The notes: generated by a model not told the origin, from the sequence alone. Positions 24,131-32,979 are shown, numbered from the stretch's first letter. The stretch is 64,000 nucleotides of DNA from Ephemeroptericola cinctiostellae (GCF_003339525.1 NZ_CP031124.1:2170001-2234000); one strand, 5' to 3'. Numbers and translations: made by a program.

Positions 24131-24286
24131 TTTATCGTATATTTCAGACATCACCCATATTTCACGGTCATTTTTAAAAGAATTGATTTAAAAATCGCCC
24201 CCTGCTGTTCCATCAAAAAATCATTGCGGCACGCTTCCCCACTCAGAATGGACGTGTTGAGCACTCAAAGCACATCAGCAGGTACA

Positions 24287-24323
24287 AAAAAAGCGTGAAT
24301 TTCTATTGAATTCACGCTTTTTT
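24287..24323 (-). terminator. intrinsic terminator of the ars operon
   Basis: AAAAAAGCGTGAATT and its perfect complement enclose a 7-nt loop and give a T-run on the minus strand, 20 bp after the acr3 stop codon. Confidence 0.85.
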
Positions 24324-24342
24324 ACCAATGCACATTGTGTAT

Positions 24343-25362
24343 TTAGCGATTTTCATACCAGTTTTTGCTTCGATTGACCCACCGAACAACCAGCAACATC
24401 GCGGGCACTTCAACCAACACACCCACCACCGTTGCCAATGCTGCGCCCGATTGAAAACCAAACAAACTGATGGCGGCAGCAACCGCGAGCTCAAAGAAGT
24501 TGCTCGCACCAATCAAGGCCGATGGGCAAGCGACACTGTGCTGTTCACCCGCCCAGCGGTTGAGCACATAAGCCAAACCTGAATTAAAAAACACTTGTAT
24601 CAGAATCGGCACCGCCAGCATGGCAATGATGAGCGGCGACTGGACAATCGCTTCACCTTGGAATGCGAACAACAAAACCAGCGTCAGCAACAACGCGACA
24701 ATTGAGTAGCTGCCAATGCGATTCATGGTGTTGTCGAAAGCCGCTTGTCCCTTCTTGAGCAGGCTTTTGCGGAGCAGTTGCGCCAAAATCACAGGAATGA
24801 CAATATACAATGCGACCGACAAGAGCAATGTGTTCCAAGGCACGGTGATGGCGGACAGACCAAGTAACAAGGCAACAATCGGCGCAAAGGCGACAATCAT
24901 GATGGCATCGTTCAACGCGACTTGAGACAGCGTGAACAATGGGTCGCCGTGGGTCAATCGACTCCACACAAACACCATGGCGGTGCACGGTGCAGCGGCC
25001 AGTAAAATCAGACCCGCGACGTAGCTGTCAAGCTGTTCAGCGGGTAAATAAGGGGCGAACACATGACGCACAAACAGCCAAGCCAAAAATGCCATAGAAA
25101 AGGGTTTGACCAGCCAGTTGATGACCAATGTCACGCTGATGCCGCGCCAATGCGATTTCACTTGATGCAATGAGCTGAAATCAATTTTCATGAGCATGGG
25201 AATGATCATGACCCAAATCAGCAGGCCGACTGGGATGTTCACTTGCGCGATTTCAATGTGGCTTAGGCTTTGAAAAACGGTGGGAAAAAATTGACCCAGT
25301 GCAATGCCGACAACAATGCACAAGGCGACCCACAGGGACAGGTAACGTTCAAATAAGTTCAT
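24343..25362 (-). CDS. arsenite efflux transporter, ACR3 family
   Basis: A 339-residue inner-membrane arsenite exporter with about ten hydrophobic segments. The AAPCTAMVFVWS segment near residue 116-127 carries the conserved cysteine of ACR3 proteins; FNSGLAYVLNRW and the later CPSALIGASNFFELAVA are also family marks. I chose the ATG at 25362 (MNLFERYLSLWVALC) because it gives the usual ACR3 start. It is the last gene of arsR-arsI-arsC-acr3, 146 bp downstream of arsC, and is followed by a terminator. It exports As(III), including that made by ArsC. Confidence 0.93.
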   Translation of the reverse strand: MNLFERYLSLWVALCIVVGIALGQFFPTVFQSLSHIEIAQVNIPVGLLIWVMIIPMLMKIDFSSLHQVKSHWRGISVTLVINWLVKPFSMAFLAWLFVRHVFAPYLPAEQLDSYVAGLILLAAAPCTAMVFVWSRLTHGDPLFTLSQVALNDAIMIVAFAPIVALLLGLSAITVPWNTLLLSVALYIVIPVILAQLLRKSLLKKGQAAFDNTMNRIGSYSIVALLLTLVLLFAFQGEAIVQSPLIIAMLAVPILIQVFFNSGLAYVLNRWAGEQHSVACPSALIGASNFFELAVAAAISLFGFQSGAALATVVGVLVEVPAMLLVVRWVNRSKNWYENR

Positions 25363-25508
25363 GGTGTGTGTTTCAAAGAGACAACGTTGAATGGGATCAT
25401 TCATCCGAATGCCTCATTTCGAATGATTTATTTTGGAGGGCTCGTTTCGATGATCGCTTGGTGATCACTCGGTAATTATTTCGTGATTATTTGGCGATCA
25501 TTTGGCGA

Positions 25509-26054
25509 TCATTTCACCAATACCGCTGCCAATTGCGCCACACGTGCGACTTTTGGCATGGCATGCCATGCTTTGTTCAATGCAATGCCATCACTGGCCT
25601 CATCCGTCAACGATTCGAGCAGATCAAGCAACATGAGCATCCGATAAGCCAGCGCTTGTCGTGTGACTTCAAATGCCGCACGTTTGGCCTCTTCACCACC
25701 CATGGCATTAGAGGGATCGGGATAACCCCAATGCACTTTAATCTGCTGCGCATTGCCAATGAACAATGGACACGTTTCACCTGCTGCCGAGTCACACACG
25801 GTGATGACGATGTCAATCTCAGGTGCGCCAATTTCCGTAAAGACATCCCAACTTTTACTTTTTAAATAGGCGGTATCTACGCCTGCGGCATTCAGCACCG
25901 CGAGGGCGTGCGGATTTGTTTTGCCCGAAGGCGCACTGCCCGCGCTATGGGCTTTCACTGCGATGCCATACTCCGTGGCCCAATGGTTGAGCATGGCTTC
26001 GGCCAACGCACTGCGGGCGGAGTTGTGGGTACAGAGGATGAGTACATTGAGCAT
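25509..26054 (-). CDS. arsC: arsenate reductase, low-molecular-weight phosphatase type
   Basis: A 181-residue arsenate reductase. The phosphatase loop CTHNSAR (Cys8, CX5R) is at the N-terminus, and two more cysteines at about residues 87 and 95 in CDSAAGETCP fit the intramolecular disulfide relay of the LMWP-type ArsC. The product As(III) would leave through the ACR3 protein. The DPSNAMGGEEAKRAAFE segment and C-terminal helices are as in proteobacterial members. It sits between arsI and acr3; the 211-bp gap to arsI is long for an operon and holds a half-repeat. Confidence 0.92.
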   Translation of the reverse strand: MLNVLILCTHNSARSALAEAMLNHWATEYGIAVKAHSAGSAPSGKTNPHALAVLNAAGVDTAYLKSKSWDVFTEIGAPEIDIVITVCDSAAGETCPLFIGNAQQIKVHWGYPDPSNAMGGEEAKRAAFEVTRQALAYRMLMLLDLLESLTDEASDGIALNKAWHAMPKVARVAQLAAVLVK

Positions 26055-26142
26055 AAAACTTCCAAACGGTCTAAATTGATCGAAGCGATCTGAACAATAG
26101 AGGGTGTCAAGTCAAACACAATTAAACAAAGCCAAACAGACG

Positions 26143-26164
26143 TTTTGCGTTTGACTGAATTCCT
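26143..26164. repeat. half-repeat in the arsC-arsI spacer
   Basis: This 22-bp stretch (core TTGCGTTTGACTG) matches 27359-27380 at 19 of 22 positions. The second copy belongs to the degenerate inverted element upstream of sodB, so both may be remnants of the same small repeat family. Confidence 0.5.
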
Positions 26165-26265
26165 ACTAAAAGCACGTGGTGGATAGCGGGTCGAACAGCT
26201 CAATCAATCTTCCTGATGCTGAAATCAATTTTTAGAGCTTCCCAACAGCAGTTAAAAAAAAGCAA

Positions 26266-26751
26266 TTAACAACATCCACTACCCGCTTTAGGCACGCAGC
26301 ATGATGACAGTGATTTTTCCGCTGCGGGTGCAGCTGCCAACGGCGCACAACATGCGTCTTTGGTCTCACTCACCTCTTTACCAAACACGGGGATCGTGTC
26401 GAGCGTATGGAATGTTTCCCACGCCAATCCCGACGGATCCGTGACCCAATATTTATCCGATTGTGCATAGCAACACGCGGCTTCAGTTTCCTCCAACACT
26501 GTTGCATTCAGTGTTTTCAGGCGCGTGTGCATATCAGCCAATTCTTCCGCATGCTCCACTTGAATGCCAATGTGGTTCAAACCAACCGCGGCACCACGTT
26601 GCGAAATCGCAAAATTCATGCGTGGGTCATCCAACATCCATTTGGCATAATCACCTTTGAGCACGCTCGGTTCAGCGGCGAACAACGTTGAATAAAACTG
26701 AATGCTTTGGTTCAAGTCATCCACTGCAACATGCATGTGTAAGCGTTTCAT
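26266..26751 (-). CDS. arsI: ArsI/CadI-type organoarsenical C-As lyase
   Basis: A 161-residue type I extradiol dioxygenase-fold (glyoxalase-like) enzyme. In characterised ArsI it breaks the carbon-arsenic bond of trivalent methyl- and aromatic arsenicals with Fe(II) and O2. The vicinal pair Cys93-Cys94 (AACCYAQSDKYW) that binds the arsenical and probable metal ligands His5/His7, His60 (NHIGIQ) and Glu112 (WETF) are present. The C-terminal tail from about residue 133 is Ala-rich and holds six more cysteines, in CC pairs, ending SGCC; such tails occur in some family members and may collect metal. It overlaps arsR by four bases (ATGA), so the two are co-translated. Confidence 0.92.
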   Translation of the reverse strand: MKRLHMHVAVDDLNQSIQFYSTLFAAEPSVLKGDYAKWMLDDPRMNFAISQRGAAVGLNHIGIQVEHAEELADMHTRLKTLNATVLEETEAACCYAQSDKYWVTDPSGLAWETFHTLDTIPVFGKEVSETKDACCAPLAAAPAAEKSLSSCCVPKAGSGCC

Positions 26752-27101
26752 GGTGTTTCTCCTGAGTTATTCACGTTATTCGGCGTGCAGCACACTTCAT
26801 TTGTGGGGGCGCACGGATGACCACCACAACAGTTTTCGGTTAAATAACGAATCACTGCATTCATCGTGTCAAAATTCGCGGCATATATGACAAAACGCCC
26901 CTCTTGGTGCGCACTCACCATGTCGGCGTGCAACAGTTCTTTCAAATGAAAGGACAACGACGATGGTGCAATGTTTGTCATTTCAGCTATTTTGCCCGCT
27001 GGCAGCCCCTCTGGTCCCGCCTGTACCAAGAGTTTAAAAATGCTCAAGCGCGATTCTTGCGCCAAGGCCGAGAGGGCTGAAGTGATGTTTTTTGTTTCCA
27101 T
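26748..27101 (-). CDS. arsR: ArsR-family arsenic-responsive repressor
   Basis: A 117-residue winged-helix repressor. The recognition helix region APSSLSFHLKEL is at about residues 45-56. The classical CxCxxC site of E. coli ArsR in helix 3 is missing; instead Cys91, Cys92 and Cys97 (NCCGGHPC) lie near the C-terminus, an arrangement like the C-terminal As(III) site of Acidithiobacillus ferrooxidans ArsR. Two more cysteines (104-105) follow. The ATG at 27101 lies inside a 42-bp palindrome, has no Shine-Dalgarno sequence, and is six bases after a TATTAT box, so the transcript may be leaderless. Confidence 0.93.
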   Translation of the reverse strand: METKNITSALSALAQESRLSIFKLLVQAGPEGLPAGKIAEMTNIAPSSLSFHLKELLHADMVSAHQEGRFVIYAANFDTMNAVIRYLTENCCGGHPCAPTNEVCCTPNNVNNSGETP

Positions 27102-27136
27102 ATTTCAATAATAATTGAAATATGGAAACAAATCAA
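27091..27136 (-). promoter_or_regulatory. ars promoter with a perfect 42-bp operator palindrome
   Basis: Arms 27091-27109 and 27114-27132 are perfectly complementary (19 bp) around a 4-nt centre. On the minus strand TTGATT (27131-27136), a 17-bp spacer and TATTAT (27108-27113) form a sigma-70 promoter. The palindrome covers the spacer, the minus-10 box and the arsR start codon, a suitable place for an ArsR repressor dimer. Confidence 0.85.
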
Positions 27137-27277
27137 GGTATTTTCATACAATCCACCCCATCACCACGCTCTGCAGCATGTGATTGGGCAATCCAATACA
27201 TTGAAAAAGTAAAAAAGCTTTTGAGTTGACCGCTTCCAATAAATTTCAACGCACCCACTCATTCAAACACCTCACGC

Positions 27278-27402
27278 CTCATTCCCGCATGGGGTGAGCA
27301 AGAATCCAGCGAGGAACGAAGACACCTTAACTCATTCATTTATAAAGCTAAAACAAACCTTTGCGTTTGACTGTATTTCTGTCTCCCATGCGGGCATGGC
27401 AG
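27278..27402. repeat. degenerate inverted repeat element
   Basis: 27278-27309 (CATTCCCGCATGGG then AGAATCCAG) and 27371-27402 read in reverse (CCCGCATGGG then AATACAG) are imperfect inverted copies enclosing 61 bp. The layout and the CATTCCCGC...AATCCAG ends resemble the intact element at 13024-13149, so this is probably a decayed relative. Confidence 0.5.
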
Positions 27403-27580
27403 CACGAGCCACTAAAAAGCCTGCCCTGTTTTGAAGCCAATGTTCAGAAGCCCCCTTAATAACAACTCAACCGTTTTTTCACACAATGTGAAGCACAAAC
27501 GCAATTAAATTTATCGTTTATAATGCCAATTAATCGAAAACACCACAGCTTTATTTTTCAAACCACCACCGAGGAACGAC

Positions 27581-28162
27581 ATGGAACACACTTTACCCGC
27601 CCTGCCATATGCAATGGACGCACTCGCACCGACAATCTCTCAAGAAACTTTAGAATTCCACTATGGCAAACACCATAAAGCATACGTTGACAACTTGAAC
27701 AACCTCATCAAAGGTGGTGAATTCGAGAACTCAACTTTAGAAGAAATCATTAAAAAATCTTCAGGTGGCATCTTCAATAACTCAGCTCAAGTGTGGAACC
27801 ACACATTCTACTGGAACAGCTTGTCACCCAATGGCGGCGGCGCACCAACAGGCGCGTTGGCTGATGCGATCAATGCGAAATGGGGTTCTTTTGACAACTT
27901 CAAAGCAGAATTCTCTAAAACAGCAGTGACAACCTTCGGTTCTGGCTGGGCATGGTTGGTGAAAACACCTGCAGGCGAACTCGAACTCGTTTCAACTTCA
28001 AACGCAGCCACACCTTTGACCACAGACAACAAAGCCTTGTTGACGTGCGACGTATGGGAACACGCTTACTACATCGACTACCGCAATACGCGTCCAAAAT
28101 ACGTTGAATCATTTTGGAATCTGGTGAACTGGGATTTCGTTGCAGCCAACTTCGCAGCTTAA
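27581..28162 (+). CDS. sodB: superoxide dismutase, Fe-type
   Basis: A 193-residue cytoplasmic Fe/Mn-family superoxide dismutase. Metal ligands are visible as the His of FHYGKHH near residue 27, the His of NHTFYW near 74, and Asp and His of [13 protein letters not shown] near 158-162. The [13 protein letters not shown] and [12 protein letters not shown] motifs favour the iron type. A TATAAT-like box at 27519-27524 lies 57 bp upstream, without a good minus-35, and GAGG precedes the ATG. It stands alone and ends in a strong terminator. Confidence 0.95.
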   Translation: MEHTLPALPYAMDALAPTISQETLEFHYGKHHKAYVDNLNNLIKGGEFENSTLEEIIKKSSGGIFNNSAQVWNHTFYWNSLSPNGGGAPTGALADAINAKWGSFDNFKAEFSKTAVTTFGSGWAWLVKTPAGELELVSTSNAATPLTTDNKALLTCDVWEHAYYIDYRNTRPKYVESFWNLVNWDFVAANFAA

Positions 28163-28190
28163 CAACCTGTTTTACCTAGATTTAGCCTCA

Positions 28191-28227
28191 AAAAAAACAC
28201 CGCACTGATTTCAGTTGCGGTGTTTTT
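28191..28227 (+). terminator. intrinsic terminator after sodB
   Basis: AAAAAACACCGCA and TGCGGTGTTTTTT pair in a long stem around a short loop and continue into T's, 28 bp after the sodB stop codon. The A-rich left arm may also serve the converging gene. Confidence 0.85.
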
Positions 28228-28351
28228 TCATCATGAAAACCGTATATATTCTGTCATGCCATGCCTGACACGCCCCCCCTCCTCTGCTGGAGATTGCAAA
28301 TCAAACCTGTAACGACACATCGGATGGTTTAAGGTTAACAATATGGTTGTA

Positions 28352-28600
28352 TTATTTTTCTGTCAACTCAGCGGCGATTTTTTCATACGCATCACGCAGC
28401 TGTTTCATGGACTCAATCGCTTGCTCATAATGCGCATTCGGCACTGCCATCATTTTTGCAAACTCCTCATCCGAAGCCAGAGGGAACATCAATCGGTATA
28501 GGTTTTGGCGCACCAGCCAACCAGCATGGGCAAACTCTGCAGCGCGATGGGCTTGTTCATACAAGGACTTTGCCATTTCGACTTGCATACGGGTGATCAT
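28352..28600 (-). CDS. small helical protein of unknown function
   Basis: An 82-residue protein not recognised. It is predicted helical throughout, with no signal sequence or membrane segment, and contains QAHRAAEFAHAGWLVRQN near residues 17-34. A good GAGGGAG site 7-13 nt upstream of the ATG supports it as a real gene. It converges with sodB and lies alone. Confidence 0.6.
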   Translation of the reverse strand: MITRMQVEMAKSLYEQAHRAAEFAHAGWLVRQNLYRLMFPLASDEEFAKMMAVPNAHYEQAIESMKQLRDAYEKIAAELTEK

Positions 28601-28843
28601 GTCATTCTCCCTCTAAGATGGCCACACCAGCATGGGCACACATCACAAACCTGCATGGTGATTGGCATGAAATAAAGATGAAATAAAAAATAAAGCGCCA
28701 GCGGTCATTCATCCAATAAACATTTGACACACTTGATCTAGTCACGTTGGATGATTTAATTATAGCCCTCTCGCATCCAATGTGAAAGCCCAATGAAAAA
28801 AGCCCTAGGGATTGAGATGCACCTTACAAACCCATCATATTTT

Positions 28844-29356
28844 TTAAATCAACCCCATCGCCAAGGCGGCCGCCATGTATTGCCCCAATGCGTATGCCTC
28901 TGCCACATCAACATTTTTCACTTCACCTCGCACAATCAAAACATCATGCGCCAGTGCCATGCCATAACCAACCATGATGCGCCCCACCGCCGCTTGTGCA
29001 CCACGTCCATCGTTGCCACAACTCACAATCAAACCATAAGAACGACCAGCGGTGTCTTCGCGCACGACATCATAAGTGCGGTCAAACATGGCTTTCAACT
29101 CGCCCGACATATAACCAAAATTTTCAGGCGTGGCCAATAACAACGCATCCGCACGGCGTACAACATCGGCCTCAACTTCACGTGCATGGCATAATTTAAC
29201 TTGAATATGCGTGCCATCATCATCGACTGAAGGATGAGGTGCATTTGATGACGCCATCAACTCCGCACAGCTGGCACACGCCCCATCGTACGCAGCTTGT
29301 ATCAATGATTGCGTTCGCCCAGACTGGCTGTGATAAACCATCAATAAGGTTTTCAT
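28844..29356 (-). CDS. flavodoxin-family NAD(P)H-dependent oxidoreductase
   Basis: A 170-residue flavodoxin-fold protein. The FMN phosphate loop YHSQSGRTQS is at residues 8-17, and the flavin isoalloxazine loop region LLATPENFGYMSGELKAMFDR lies near residues 72-92 (split here). The type is that of small NADPH-dependent FMN reductases such as WrbA-like proteins. The natural substrate is not known. It is on the same strand as the zinc-type dehydrogenase gene, 68 bp downstream, so the two redox genes may be cotranscribed. Confidence 0.85.
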   Translation of the reverse strand: MKTLLMVYHSQSGRTQSLIQAAYDGACASCAELMASSNAPHPSVDDDGTHIQVKLCHAREVEADVVRRADALLLATPENFGYMSGELKAMFDRTYDVVREDTAGRSYGLIVSCGNDGRGAQAAVGRIMVGYGMALAHDVLIVRGEVKNVDVAEAYALGQYMAAALAMGLI

Positions 29357-29423
29357 CGGGCGTCATCCGTGCACATAAGGTATGAAATCAACAAGGTCAA
29401 TAAGGTCAATGGCTTGAATGGAT

Positions 29424-30434
29424 TCAAAATCCCTCCAGCACGATTTTCCCACGGCTGCCACCACTTTCAAGCAAAGCATGCGCACGCTTTAAATTCTCAG
29501 CATTGATCAGGCCAAACCGCTCCGCCACTGTACTGGTGATTCGCCCTGCATCGACCATGTCCGCCAGTTCATTCAACAGCTCATGCTGAGCAATCATGTC
29601 ATCGGTTTTAAACATCGATCGGGTAAACATTGACTCCCAATTTAAACTGATGCTTTTGCGTTTAAGCAAACGCACATCGATGTATTCAGGATCATCAATC
29701 AAAGCAAAATGCCCTTGGGGAGCGAGCAATTGAGCCAACTGCTCAAAATACAAATGGGTATGCGTCAGACTGGCCACATAATCCACCGATTCAATGCCAA
29801 CAGCGGCCAACTGCGGCGCCAAAGGCTCATGGTGATTGATGACGTGATGCACACCAAGCTGCTTCAGCCAATCATGGGTATCGGTACGAGATGCCGTACC
29901 AATGATGGTGAATGGGGTCAACTCACGCAACAGCTGAACCATGATTGAACCCACGCCACCCGCCGCACCAATGATAATGATGTTTTTTTTCACATCGCCA
30001 TTTTTGGCAATCAACAAACGATCAAATAAAATTTCCCAAGCCGTGATGCCAGTCAAAGGCAACGCTGCAGCTTCGGCAAAACTCAAAGCACTCGGCTTTC
30101 GCCCCACGATGCGCTCATCGACCACATGAAATTCACTGTTCGCACCAGCGCGCGTGATGTCACCCGCATACCACACCTCATCACCCACCTTAAACAAACC
30201 CACATCCGCCCCGACCGCACGCACCACCCCAGTCGCATCCCAACCCAAAACTTTCCACTGTCCCTCAGCCGCACCGCTTGAGCGACGCACCTTGGTATCG
30301 ACTGGATTGGCAGAAATGGCCTTGATTTCAACCAAAATATCTCGCCCCATCGGCTCAGGAACAGGCAATTCGACATCCATCAGTGAGCGTTCATCGGTGA
30401 TGGGCAACGAAGTTTGATAAGCAACCGCTTTCAT
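29424..30434 (-). CDS. zinc-type alcohol dehydrogenase / quinone reductase family protein
   Basis: A 336-residue medium-chain dehydrogenase/reductase. The N-terminal GroES-like domain holds NPVDTKVRRSSG and GWDATGVVRAVG (about residues 41-75); the NADP-binding motif GAAGGVGSIMVQLL lies near 155-168. The classic zinc-binding cysteines of alcohol dehydrogenases are absent, so it is a zinc-free quinone oxidoreductase-like enzyme, of the group often labelled 'zinc-binding alcohol dehydrogenase family'. The substrate is not known. A GAA-rich ribosome binding site (AAGGAAGAACACC) precedes the ATG. Confidence 0.85.
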   Translation of the reverse strand: MKAVAYQTSLPITDERSLMDVELPVPEPMGRDILVEIKAISANPVDTKVRRSSGAAEGQWKVLGWDATGVVRAVGADVGLFKVGDEVWYAGDITRAGANSEFHVVDERIVGRKPSALSFAEAAALPLTGITAWEILFDRLLIAKNGDVKKNIIIIGAAGGVGSIMVQLLRELTPFTIIGTASRTDTHDWLKQLGVHHVINHHEPLAPQLAAVGIESVDYVASLTHTHLYFEQLAQLLAPQGHFALIDDPEYIDVRLLKRKSISLNWESMFTRSMFKTDDMIAQHELLNELADMVDAGRITSTVAERFGLINAENLKRAHALLESGGSRGKIVLEGF

Positions 30435-30681
30435 GGTGTTCTTCCTTATTCAAATGTGATTAATGCGATGAAATATTCTATCCCGAAATCAAACATTTGG
30501 CTGCCACCTGTTTAAATGAAGACAACAGGTGACTTATAGCTGACGGGTTTAATGCCTCAAATCAGTACAGCATTGCTTGCATCCTGTTGACTGCCACCCA
30601 AATGAATTGAGCACATCAAAAATTTGATGTGCTCAATTTAAGCTGGGGAAATTCTAAACAACTTACTTTATCAATAACGCC

Positions 30682-30787
30682 TTCAGTTGCAAATATCGTT
30701 AGAAGTCACAATCAATGTCATTTTCATAATTAAATGCTACTGAAACCATCGTTTTTCATATATTTAACAACGATATTTGCTACTGAA
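30682..30787. repeat. 19-bp inverted repeat upstream of the 30847 gene
   Basis: Arms 30682-30700 and 30769-30787 are complementary with one mismatch (core GCAAATATCGTT). A third copy, in the orientation of the left arm, lies at 31160-31179, on the far side of the orphan gene. Confidence 0.7.
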
Positions 30788-30846
30788 ACTGTTAAGTACC
30801 CTTGCCTTAACTCTTTTTACAACATTATTTGAGATTGGATTATTAA

Positions 30847-31155
30847 ATGAGCACATTAAAAGCATTAAGAATTGAAACTTCAAAAAAATATTACCATAGC
30901 CCATCTAAAGAGTCTGAATGTTGGAATGCGGTAAAAGATTATAACGAGGATTTGAAACATCACTTTAATTTATACGCCAAACACATCGCGCTACTCATGG
31001 AGCGCAACAACATAATCCCTGATGATGATTTTCCTCTGTTAATCAAATGGGAGTGGGCGAATGGCGTATGTTGCGAGTTTAAAATAGAACGTCATGTTGA
31101 GGTTTCATATTCAGCGAAAAAAGTCTCAAACAAGCAAAACAGTAGCGTCTATTGA
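30847..31155 (+). CDS. orphan small protein of unknown function
   Basis: A 102-residue protein not recognised, charged and probably soluble and helical (HFNLYAKHIALLMERNN), with a Trp/Cys-containing C-terminal part (KWEWANGVCCEFKIE). GGATTATTAA precedes the ATG, a weak ribosome binding site. It is AT-rich, lies between convergent core genes and is flanked by copies of a short repeat, all signs of an acquired segment. It could also be a non-coding open frame. Confidence 0.5.
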   Translation: MSTLKALRIETSKKYYHSPSKESECWNAVKDYNEDLKHHFNLYAKHIALLMERNNIIPDDDFPLLIKWEWANGVCCEFKIERHVEVSYSAKKVSNKQNSSVY

Positions 31156-31158
31156 TGT

Positions 31159-31212
31159 TGAGTAGCAAATATCAATGTTGGGTACTATTTATTGTTGGAA
31201 TTCACAATCAAA
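31159..31212. repeat. repeat copies between the orphan gene and lipA
   Basis: 31160-31179 matches the reverse complement of 30766-30785 with three mismatches, and 31193-31211 (TTGGAATTCACAATCAA) matches 30699-30717 (TTAGAAGTCACAATCAA) in direct orientation at 16 of 18 positions. The second stretch includes the lipA stop codon, so the lipA 3' end may have been partly duplicated when the segment arrived. Confidence 0.5.
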
Positions 31213-32173
31213 CACCCGCTTCATGCGCCTGAACATCAGCGTGGTATGAACTGCGTACCATCGCGCCGACGGCGGCATGGGTGAATCCCATTTCATATGC
31301 TTTTTCCTCGAACATCTTAAATGTGTCGGGGTGAACATAACGGCGCACAGGCAGGTGATGACCTGACGGTGCGAGGTATTGACCGATGGTGAGCATGTCG
31401 ATGTTGTGTGCGCGCATGTCTTTCATCACTTCGAGGATTTCTTCATCTGTTTCACCCAGACCAACCATCAGGCCGCTTTTGGTCACAGCGGTGGGGTACA
31501 TGTCTTTGAATTCTTTGAGTAACTTGAGCGAGTGCATGTAGTCCGCGCCGGGGCGCGCTTCTTTGTATAAGCGAGGCACGGTTTCAAGGTTATGGTTCAT
31601 GACATCTGGTAAGCCGTCTTTAAAAATATCGAGGGCTTTTTGGAGGCGACCACGAAAATCTGGGACGAGCACTTCGATTTGTGTGCTGGGTGATTGTGCA
31701 CGCGTCAAGCTGATGCAATCAACAAAGTGTTGTGCGCCGCCATCGCGTAAATCGTCGCGGTCAACGCTGGTGATGACGACGTATTTGAGCTTCAATGCCG
31801 CAATGGTGCGGGCGAGGTTAGCAGGTTCTTTGGTGTCCAATGGGTCTGGGCGGCCGTGACCAACGTCACAAAATGGGCAGCGGCGGGTGCATTTGTCGCC
31901 CATGATCATGAAGGTGGCTGTGCCCTTGCCAAAGCATTCGCCGATGTTCGGGCAGCTGGCTTCTTCACACACGGTGACGAGTTCATTTTCACGCAGGATT
32001 TTTTTGATTTCATTGAATCGACTGTTGCCTGATGCCGCTTTGACGCGAATCCATTCGGGCTTTTTCAGTACTTCGGTGTGGACAACTTTCACAGGGATGC
32101 GTGATACTTTATCAAAGGCTTTTTGTTTTTTACTCGCATCGTAATCTGCGGGTGTTGTGATCGTTTCACTCAT
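31208..32173 (-). CDS. lipA: lipoyl synthase
   Basis: A 321-residue radical SAM enzyme that inserts two sulfurs into protein-bound octanoyl groups. The auxiliary cluster cysteines are in [12 protein letters not shown] and the radical SAM motif is CTRRCPFC; the C-terminal RSSYHAD motif carries the serine ligand. The ATG at 32173 was chosen because GGAG lies 7-10 nt upstream; a longer in-frame start at 32185 would itself encode that site. It follows lipB by 164 bp on the same strand, so lipB-lipA supply lipoate to 2-oxo acid dehydrogenases. Confidence 0.96.
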   Translation of the reverse strand: MSETITTPADYDASKKQKAFDKVSRIPVKVVHTEVLKKPEWIRVKAASGNSRFNEIKKILRENELVTVCEEASCPNIGECFGKGTATFMIMGDKCTRRCPFCDVGHGRPDPLDTKEPANLARTIAALKLKYVVITSVDRDDLRDGGAQHFVDCISLTRAQSPSTQIEVLVPDFRGRLQKALDIFKDGLPDVMNHNLETVPRLYKEARPGADYMHSLKLLKEFKDMYPTAVTKSGLMVGLGETDEEILEVMKDMRAHNIDMLTIGQYLAPSGHHLPVRRYVHPDTFKMFEEKAYEMGFTHAAVGAMVRSSYHADVQAHEAGV

Positions 32174-32337
32174 CTCTGGCTCCAAATAGTCAATCCATCT
32201 GCGTGAATTGCTTTAAGTGTTAAATTTATTTCAAATATTAAATACATTGTGCGCTGGGTCTGCTCAGACTCGGCTGTTTGGGTACATTCATTGCAAAAAT
32301 TGGTTGAGCCAAACGGCCGTTTTCTTGCAGTTGCAAT

Positions 32338-32979
32338 TCATGCCAAGCTTTCATCCGCCTGCCATTGGGCGATTAAATGTTGCGCCAACAGCTCCGCAAC
32401 TTCGGCCCATTCGGCTTGCACACCAAAAGTTTTCATGTCGACGGTTTCTAAACCCACATAACCGCATGGGTTGATGTGTAGGAACGGTGCCAAATCCATG
32501 TCCACATTAAAGCTGAGGCCGTGGTACGTACAGCTGCGTTTGATCTTTAAACCCAATGCCGCAATTTTAGCACCTTCATGAATCCCCTGCCCGACATAAA
32601 TCCCTGGTGCGCCGTCCTTACGCACACCTTGAATGCCATAATGTGCGAGTGTCAAAATGATGGCCCCTTCGATTCGGCGCACCCATTCACGAATCATCAT
32701 GCTGCGCCGTTTAAGGTCAAGCATCATGTAGACCACCACTTGGCCTGGGCCGTGGTAAGTGATTTGACCACCCCGCTCCGTTTTGACCAATGGGATCTGT
32801 GTGGCGTGCAGAAGGTGCGCTTCCAAACCCGCCTGCCCCAGTGTAAAGACAGGTGGATGTTCGACCAACCACAGTTCATCTGGGGTTTCTGCATCACGCG
32901 TGGCGGTGAAATTTTTCATCGCCGTTTCTGTCGGTAGGTAGTCGACAAGACCGAGGCGTTTGATGTGCGGTGTATTCAT
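32338..32979 (-). CDS. lipB: octanoyltransferase
   Basis: A 213-residue enzyme that moves octanoate from acyl carrier protein to lipoyl domains. The motif [16 protein letters not shown] is at about residues 79-94; the catalytic region [14 protein letters not shown] with its Cys and Lys lies near 169-182. Length and motifs are normal. It starts three bases after the stop of the DUF493 gene, so the two are cotranslated, in the conserved order ybeD-lipB-lipA. Confidence 0.95.
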   Translation of the reverse strand: MNTPHIKRLGLVDYLPTETAMKNFTATRDAETPDELWLVEHPPVFTLGQAGLEAHLLHATQIPLVKTERGGQITYHGPGQVVVYMMLDLKRRSMMIREWVRRIEGAIILTLAHYGIQGVRKDGAPGIYVGQGIHEGAKIAALGLKIKRSCTYHGLSFNVDMDLAPFLHINPCGYVGLETVDMKTFGVQAEWAEVAELLAQHLIAQWQADESLA

